This document shows positions 6,034 to 10,538 of a DNA stretch of 10,538 bases, piece after piece. Numbering within the stretch: position 1 is the stretch's first letter; every line of letters begins with the position of its first letter. The notes under the pieces are model-generated. The model saw nothing but the letters and a program-made list of their open reading frames with translations, did not search any database and was not told the origin of the DNA. The DNA lies in contig URKO01000018.1 in the NCBI GenBank assembly GCA_900548415.1, forward strand, positions 1 through 10,538, written 5' to 3'. The DNA is from an uncultured Porphyromonas sp. (lineage in GTDB: Bacteria; Bacteroidota; Bacteroidia; Bacteroidales; Porphyromonadaceae). The position numbers and the translations under genes were made by a program.

Positions 6034-6101
6034 ATCTATTCTAGTGACCAAAGGAGGAAAAGCAGCAGTCCTCCATCGGGGATCATTTGCGGCGAATAGT
6101 G

Positions 6102-6109
6102 TATCTTTG
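6102..6109 (+). promoter_or_regulatory. Promoter -7 element of dnaE
   Basis: TATCTTTG matches TAnnTTTG, about 70 nt after the terminator hairpin and 85 nt before the chosen dnaE start. No -33 TTTG is found at the usual distance; the TTTG at 6086-6089 is only 12 nt upstream. The implied leader of about 80 nt includes a possible small hairpin, GAGCGA (6146-6151) with TCGCTC (6160-6165). Confidence 0.6.
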
Positions 6110-6194
6110 TAGGGAGGATTTGCGGGGGCATCGTTGCTCCCGAGAGAGCGACCCGAAGCTCGCTCGTACCTCTTTACATCTCACGCTCAGTCTC

Positions 6195-9100
6195 ATGAAT
6201 CACACTCCCGACACTCCCCATAGTCCCTCGGCTGGGACACGTATGTACGTGCCACTGCACGTTCACTCGCACTACTCTATACTAGATGGTATGGCGCCCG
6301 TCGAGAAGCTCGTCGACAAGGCGGTCGCCTGCGGTATGCCGGGCATTGCGCTCACCGATCATGGTGCTATGTATGGCATCAAGAACTTTACCAACTATGC
6401 CAACGATAAGATCAACGGTGACAAGCTCGCCCAGATCAAGTCGCTCCGCAAGCAGATCAAAGAGCTAGAAGCCGATGCGTCTAACGCAGACGAGATCGCG
6501 CGCATCGAGGGGGAGATCAAGACGATCGAGCAGAGTCTCTTCAAGGCGATCGTGGGCTGCGAAGTGTACGTAGCGCGCCGTTCGCTCGAGCTGAAGGACA
6601 AAGATGCCAAAGATCCCGACAACCCCACCCGCAGCATAGACCGCAGCGGCTACCACCTGATACTCCTAGCTAAGAACCTCCAGGGTTACCGCAACCTCAT
6701 CAAGATGGTCTCCATAGCGTGGGAGCATGGTGAGTATTACAAGCCGCGTATCGACAAGAAGCTGCTAGCAGAGCATCATGAGGGGATCATCGCCTCCAGT
6801 GCTTGCCTCGGTGGCGAGATCGCACAGCATATCCTGCACGGGCGTCTCGACGAGGCGCGCGAGACGGCTCGATGGTATCAGGAGACCTTCGGCGAGGACT
6901 ACTATCTAGAGATCATGCTCCATCCGAATAGCGACTCGCCGAGTGGTGAGGAGACCTACCGCAAGCAGCTACAAGTAGCTCAGGAGGTGATCAAGATAGG
7001 ACAAGAGCTGGGCATCAAAGTCATTGCGACGAACGACACCCACTTCCTGAACGAAGAAGATGCCGAGGCGCACGACCACCTGATCTGTATGACGACCAAT
7101 TCGCCGATCTCCGATCCGAACCGCATGCGCTACACCAAGCAGGAGTGGCTCAAGTCGCCCGAGGAGATGACGGCAATCTTTGCCGACTACCCAGACGTAC
7201 TGGAGAACACGCTAGAGGTGTGCAACAAGGTGGAGTACTACAGCATCGACCACGCTCCGCTGATGCCTCACTTCGAGCTTCCCGAGGGCTTTGCTAGCGA
7301 AGACGACTACCTGCGCCACCTCACCTACGAGGGAGCCAAGAAGCGCTACGGAGACCCCGTCCCCACAGAGGTGCAGGAGCGCATCGACATGGAGCTGGGC
7401 GTGATACAGAACATGGGCTTCCCCGGCTACTTCCTCGTCGTGCAGGACTTCATCGCAGCAGCCCGACAGCTAGGCGTGCGCGTTGGTCCCGGTCGTGGGT
7501 CCGCAGCTGGCTCTGCCGTCGCTTACTGTCTCTCGATCACCCAGATCGAACCGATCAAGTACGGCTTGCTCTTCGAGCGTTTTCTCAACCCCGACCGTAT
7601 CTCCATGCCCGATATCGACATTGACTTTGACGATAAGAACCGCTGGCGTGTCCTCGAGTGGGTCACCAATAAGTATGGTCGCGATCATGTCTCCAACATT
7701 ATCACGCTCACCACGATGGCTACAAAAGGGGCGATCAAAGGGGTGGCACGCGTCGAGGAGCTACCGCTAGACCAAGCCAATAGGCTCTGCAAACTCATCC
7801 CCGATAGAGCACCCGAGGGAGTCAAGCACCTCAACCTAGAGTGGATGGTGCAAAACAACCAAGAGTTTCGCGAGGCATCCGTTAGTCAGAACGAGCAGCT
7901 AGCCAATACGATCCGCTATGCCCGTCAGCTAGAGGGCACAGCCAGCACCACGGGCGTACATGCCTGCGGTGTCATCATCAGCGGCCCGCCCGTCAGCGAC
8001 GTCGTCCCCCTCTCTACCGCCATCGACCCAGACACCAACGAGCGCAAGCTCGTAGCCCAGTATGAGGGTAAGGTGATCGAGCCCACGGGACTGATCAAGA
8101 TGGACTTCCTCGGTCTGCAGACCCTCAGCATCATCAACGATGCCCTAGAAAACATCAAGATGAGCTACGGCATAGACCTAGACATCGACACGATCCCCGT
8201 CGACGATCCCAAGACCTTCGAGCTATACTCACGCGGCGACACCGTCGGCACCTTCCAGTTTGAGAGCCCAGGCATGCGCAAGTACCTGCAGCAGCTAGAG
8301 CCGACCGAGTTTAAGGACCTAGTCGCTATGAACGCGCTCTACCGCCCAGGGCCTATGGACAATATCCCCACCTTCATCGAGCGCAAGCATGGTCGTCAGG
8401 AGATCACCTACGACCTACCCGAGATGGAGCCTTACCTCAAGGACACCTACGGCATCACCGTCTACCAGGAGCAGGTGATGATCCTCTCTCGTGTGCTGGG
8501 CGACTTCACACGAGGCGACAGCGATAGCCTGCGTAAGGCGATGGGTAAGAAGAAGGAAAAAGAGATGGCCAAGTACCGCATCAAGTTTGTCGAAAACGGG
8601 GTCGCCAAGGGGCATCCACGTGACACCCTCGAGCGCATCTACGACGGATGGCAGAAGTTTGCCAGCTACGCCTTCAACAAGAGTCACTCCGTCTGCTACG
8701 CATGGGTCGCCTACCAGACCGCTTACCTCAAGGCGCACTACCCCGCACAGTTTATGGCTGCGCTACTGACCTGCAACCAAAACAAGTCCGACAAGCTCAC
8801 CAAGTACCTCGAGGAGGTGCAGCACATGGGACTAGAGGTCAAGGGGCCAGACGTCAACGAGAGCTTCTCCGCCTTCTCGGCAAACAAAGAGGGCGTCATA
8901 CGCTTTGGCCTCGGAGGTATCTCACACGTCGGGCTATCAGTCGCTGAGGCTATCATACAGGAGCGCGAGGAGCATGGACCCTACCAAGACGTGTACGACT
9001 TCTTCCAGCGCACCGACCTGAGCAACTGCTCACGACGTGCACTCGAGGCACTCATCCTGTCAGGTGCTTTCGACAACTTTGGCATCGCGCGAGAGGTTTA

Positions 9101-10013
9101 CTTCGCACCCATCGCTAAGAGTAACGCGAGCAGCCTCTCCTATGGCAAGGACGAGACCTTCCTCACAGCACTCATGCAGTACGGCAAGATCCTCGAGAGC
9201 GAGCGCACGCAGGTGCAGGCCTCACTCTTTGGCGATAGCGACCCCAGTGTCAAACTCCCCAAGCCAATGCCCCCCAAGGATGTCGAGCCCTGGAGCCATC
9301 TAGAGCGACTCACCAAGGAGCAGACCTATATAGGTATGTACCTGAGCGCCCACCCGCTAGACCCTTACGCTTTTATCATCGAGAACATCTGCAACTGCCC
9401 CGCCTCCGACCTAGAGCACTTTGCCGAGCTAGGGCTCACGCAGCTCACCAGCGCCGGTCTAGTCACCAAGGTGCGTCAAGGCATTAGCAAGCGAAACGAG
9501 CCTTACGCCATTATCCAGATCGAAGACACCTCCGGCACGGGCGAGATACCGCTCTTTGGGCAGGATTACGTAAATTTCGGTAACTTTGCACAGGAAGGAC
9601 TAGCCATCTTAGCGAAGATGAGCGTCACGCCAAGCCGATACGATCCGAATCGCCTCTACCGCACTGTGCAGAGCATGCAGCTCCTCTCAGACATCACAGA
9701 GGATGCCTTCAGGAGCATCCAGCTGACCATCAATCTGAGTCAGGGCGAAGACGCCACCCCAACGGTTGCATACGAAGAGGGTGCCGACGGCGAGGAGGAG
9801 ATACTCGACCGCCCCAACACCCTCGAGGGTGCTATCGAGCTGGGCAACGCAATCAAGGATCACCCTGGTAAGACGGAGCTAGAGATAACCTTCTGCTCCT
9901 CTATGGTACCCTACACGACCACCATGTATGCACCCAGCATAGAGCCCGGCAAGTGGCTCCTGGAGATCGTCAAGAAGTACCAGATCCAGTGTGCCGTGCA
10001 GACAGCTAAGTGA
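6195..10013 (+). CDS. dnaE: DNA polymerase III alpha subunit
   Basis: A 1272-residue replicative polymerase subunit that synthesises DNA in the cytoplasmic replisome. The N-terminal PHP domain keeps 'HVHSHYSILDG' (22-32), TDHG (54-57), Glu123, His154, Cys204 and NDTH (280-283), the full set of nine metal ligands seen in proofreading DnaE enzymes. A charged, probably coiled-coil insert occupies about 69-116. The polymerase core has the 'VGPGRGSAAGSA' loop, catalytic 'PDIDIDF' (Asp473, Asp475) and 'KMDFLGLQTL' (Asp637). Helix-hairpin-helix motifs lie at about 900-955, the clamp-binding pentapeptide QASLF at 1008-1012, and an OB fold at about 1080-1150. The ATG at 6195 was chosen because the reading frame further upstream (from a TTG at 6087) runs through the -7 promoter element. 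The ATG at 6243 (MYVPLHVHSH) is equally plausible, since family similarity begins there. The protein is about 110 residues longer than E. coli DnaE. Confidence 0.95.
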   Translation: MNHTPDTPHSPSAGTRMYVPLHVHSHYSILDGMAPVEKLVDKAVACGMPGIALTDHGAMYGIKNFTNYANDKINGDKLAQIKSLRKQIKELEADASNADEIARIEGEIKTIEQSLFKAIVGCEVYVARRSLELKDKDAKDPDNPTRSIDRSGYHLILLAKNLQGYRNLIKMVSIAWEHGEYYKPRIDKKLLAEHHEGIIASSACLGGEIAQHILHGRLDEARETARWYQETFGEDYYLEIMLHPNSDSPSGEETYRKQLQVAQEVIKIGQELGIKVIATNDTHFLNEEDAEAHDHLICMTTNSPISDPNRMRYTKQEWLKSPEEMTAIFADYPDVLENTLEVCNKVEYYSIDHAPLMPHFELPEGFASEDDYLRHLTYEGAKKRYGDPVPTEVQERIDMELGVIQNMGFPGYFLVVQDFIAAARQLGVRVGPGRGSAAGSAVAYCLSITQIEPIKYGLLFERFLNPDRISMPDIDIDFDDKNRWRVLEWVTNKYGRDHVSNIITLTTMATKGAIKGVARVEELPLDQANRLCKLIPDRAPEGVKHLNLEWMVQNNQEFREASVSQNEQLANTIRYARQLEGTASTTGVHACGVIISGPPVSDVVPLSTAIDPDTNERKLVAQYEGKVIEPTGLIKMDFLGLQTLSIINDALENIKMSYGIDLDIDTIPVDDPKTFELYSRGDTVGTFQFESPGMRKYLQQLEPTEFKDLVAMNALYRPGPMDNIPTFIERKHGRQEITYDLPEMEPYLKDTYGITVYQEQVMILSRVLGDFTRGDSDSLRKAMGKKKEKEMAKYRIKFVENGVAKGHPRDTLERIYDGWQKFASYAFNKSHSVCYAWVAYQTAYLKAHYPAQFMAALLTCNQNKSDKLTKYLEEVQHMGLEVKGPDVNESFSAFSANKEGVIRFGLGGISHVGLSVAEAIIQEREEHGPYQDVYDFFQRTDLSNCSRRALEALILSGAFDNFGIAREVYFAPIAKSNASSLSYGKDETFLTALMQYGKILESERTQVQASLFGDSDPSVKLPKPMPPKDVEPWSHLERLTKEQTYIGMYLSAHPLDPYAFIIENICNCPASDLEHFAELGLTQLTSAGLVTKVRQGISKRNEPYAIIQIEDTSGTGEIPLFGQDYVNFGNFAQEGLAILAKMSVTPSRYDPNRLYRTVQSMQLLSDITEDAFRSIQLTINLSQGEDATPTVAYEEGADGEEEILDRPNTLEGAIELGNAIKDHPGKTELEITFCSSMVPYTTTMYAPSIEPGKWLLEIVKKYQIQCAVQTAK
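9581..9588 (+). promoter_or_regulatory. Possible internal promoter -7 element within dnaE
   Basis: TAACTTTG matches TAnnTTTG inside the OB-fold coding region. TTTG at 9555-9558 is 22 nt upstream, close to the usual 19-21 nt spacing. The local sequence (about 9565-9620) is visibly more AT-rich than the rest of dnaE. It could drive thioredoxin, whose own 57-nt upstream gap has no TAnnTTTG, but a chance match in coding DNA is quite possible. Confidence 0.25.
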
Positions 10014-10070
10014 TAGTCCCTACCTATTATATAGAAGACATTTCATACTAACTCTAAATACACAAGAACT

Positions 10071-10388
10071 ATGGCAATGGAAATAACAGATGCAAATATA
10101 GCCGGTCTAATGGCTGAGGGCAAACCGATGATCCTAGACTTCTGGGCTACCTGGTGTGGTCCCTGTCAGATGATCGGCCCGATGATTGAGGAGCTCGCTG
10201 AGGAGTTCGACGGCAAGATCATCATCGGCAAGGTCAACGTCGACGAAAACAGCGACCTGCCCAGTCAGTACGGTATCCGCAACATCCCAACGATCCTCTT
10301 CTTCAAGGGCGGTGAGATGGTCAGCAAGCTCGTCGGCGCACAGAGCAAAGCTAAGCTACAGGAGGAGGCACAGAAGCTCCTCGACTAG
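10071..10388 (+). CDS. trxA: Thioredoxin
   Basis: A 105-residue single-domain thioredoxin, the normal family length, that reduces protein disulfides in the cytoplasm using electrons from thioredoxin reductase. The active site WCGPC is at 28-32 in 'FWATWCGPCQMIGP'. The buried Asp is at 23 (ILDF), and the cis-proline motif 'RNIPTILFFKGGE' has Pro73. There is no signal peptide, so it acts in the cytoplasm and is not an exported TlpA/ResA-type protein. It starts 57 nt after dnaE, and a clear promoter is not seen in that gap, so co-transcription with dnaE is likely. A second ATG two codons in (10077) is an alternative start. No convincing hairpin terminator directly follows it. Confidence 0.96.
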   Translation: MAMEITDANIAGLMAEGKPMILDFWATWCGPCQMIGPMIEELAEEFDGKIIIGKVNVDENSDLPSQYGIRNIPTILFFKGGEMVSKLVGAQSKAKLQEEAQKLLD

Positions 10389-10441
10389 TCACGGCGACAG
10401 TCGTCACCGGACAGCGCCCGTCGTCACGGCGTAACGATCCG

Positions 10442-10499
10442 ACGTGTAACGATTTATAGGGACGCACGAGACGTATAGCGATCTGTAGGGACGCACGGC
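10442..10499. repeat. Degenerate 29-bp tandem repeat, 2 copies
   Basis: The segments 10442-10470 and 10471-10499 align without gaps over 29 bases at 23 positions. Five of the six differences are transitions. Both end in the shared core TAGGGACGCACG (10457-10468 and 10486-10497). The second copy runs into the inverted repeat that follows. Confidence 0.85.
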
Positions 10500-10509
10500 T
10501 CGTGCGTCC
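10489..10509. repeat. Perfect 9-bp inverted repeat GGACGCACG/CGTGCGTCC
   Basis: GGACGCACG (10489-10497) and CGTGCGTCC (10501-10509) are exact reverse complements around a GCT loop. The sequence is reminiscent of dispersed GTAGGGACGCAC-type palindromes found between genes in several bacteria (recollection, not checked). It could act as a weak terminator for the dnaE-trxA transcript, but no T-run follows (GTTGTATC). Confidence 0.85.
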
Positions 10510-10538
10510 GTTGTATCAAAGGTTACAGCATCGTGGTT

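Larger units (their letters stand above)
10389..10538. other. Non-coding tail with short direct repeats
   Basis: After the thioredoxin stop codon no gene is visible up to the window end. The first part is rich in short direct repeats: GTCACGGCG at 10388-10396 and 10423-10431, GTCGTCAC at 10400-10407 and 10420-10427, and GTAACGAT at 10431-10438 and 10446-10453. Together with the 29-bp tandem repeat and inverted repeat that follow, this looks like a degenerate intergenic repeat element. Confidence 0.65.

Noticed and set aside
6053..6074. GGAGG...CCTCC hairpin between the terminator and dnaE
   Set aside because: It has only five pairs with a 12-base loop and no T-run. It is too weak to call as a feature.
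6087..6194. N-terminal extension of DnaE from a TTG at 6087
   Set aside because: The extension contains the -7 promoter element at 6102-6109, so it would not be transcribed. Its residues do not resemble DnaE.
8415..8738. Minus-strand 107-codon open frame within dnaE
   Set aside because: It is a shadow of the polymerase coding sequence, with no independent promoter or recognisable domain.

Overview
The window looks like chromosomal backbone from a Bacteroidales member, most likely a Porphyromonas species of fairly high GC. Three things point there. Start regions carry the Bacteroidetes -7 promoter element TAnnTTTG instead of a sigma70 -10/-35 pair, and Shine-Dalgarno signals are poor. The proteins have Bacteroidales character: a kinase-less PASTA protein ahead of RluD and Ddl, a trigger factor with no recognisable FKBP signature, and a DnaE with an insert in its PHP domain. 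The species is an inference; no database search was possible.

Layout, left to right. (1) Positions 1-27 hold the first nine codons of a minus-strand gene that leaves the window; its promoter appears to be at 161-191, which implies a leader of roughly 125 nt. (2) Positions 28-433 form a divergent intergenic region. Between its two opposed promoters lie three different short tandem arrays: a 7-bp unit x5, a 9-bp unit x6 and another 7-bp unit x4. (3) Positions 434-4390 are a tightly packed plus-strand cluster: PASTA membrane protein, RluD-type pseudouridine synthase (17-nt overlap), D-Ala-D-Ala ligase (30-nt gap), and a PlsB/PlsC-superfamily acyltransferase (4-nt ATGA overlap). Three of the four products concern the cell envelope. 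(4) Positions 4391-4530 carry a second CTCTAAY heptad array ending 4 nt before the promoter of trigger factor (4531-5967). A 17-bp terminator hairpin follows that gene. (5) dnaE (about 6195-10013) has its own -7 element and an approximately 80-nt leader. A small thioredoxin (10071-10388) follows. (6) Positions 10389-10538 are non-coding and contain a degenerate 29-bp tandem duplication and a perfect 9-bp inverted repeat, resembling a dispersed intergenic palindromic element.

Functionally this is housekeeping DNA: peptidoglycan precursor synthesis, lipid acylation, rRNA modification, nascent-chain folding, replication and thiol redox. I see no phage, transposon, CRISPR, toxin-antitoxin or defence genes, and I do not claim a new multi-gene system. 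The most unusual content is non-coding: the stacked short tandem arrays, one family of which recurs immediately upstream of two separate promoters.
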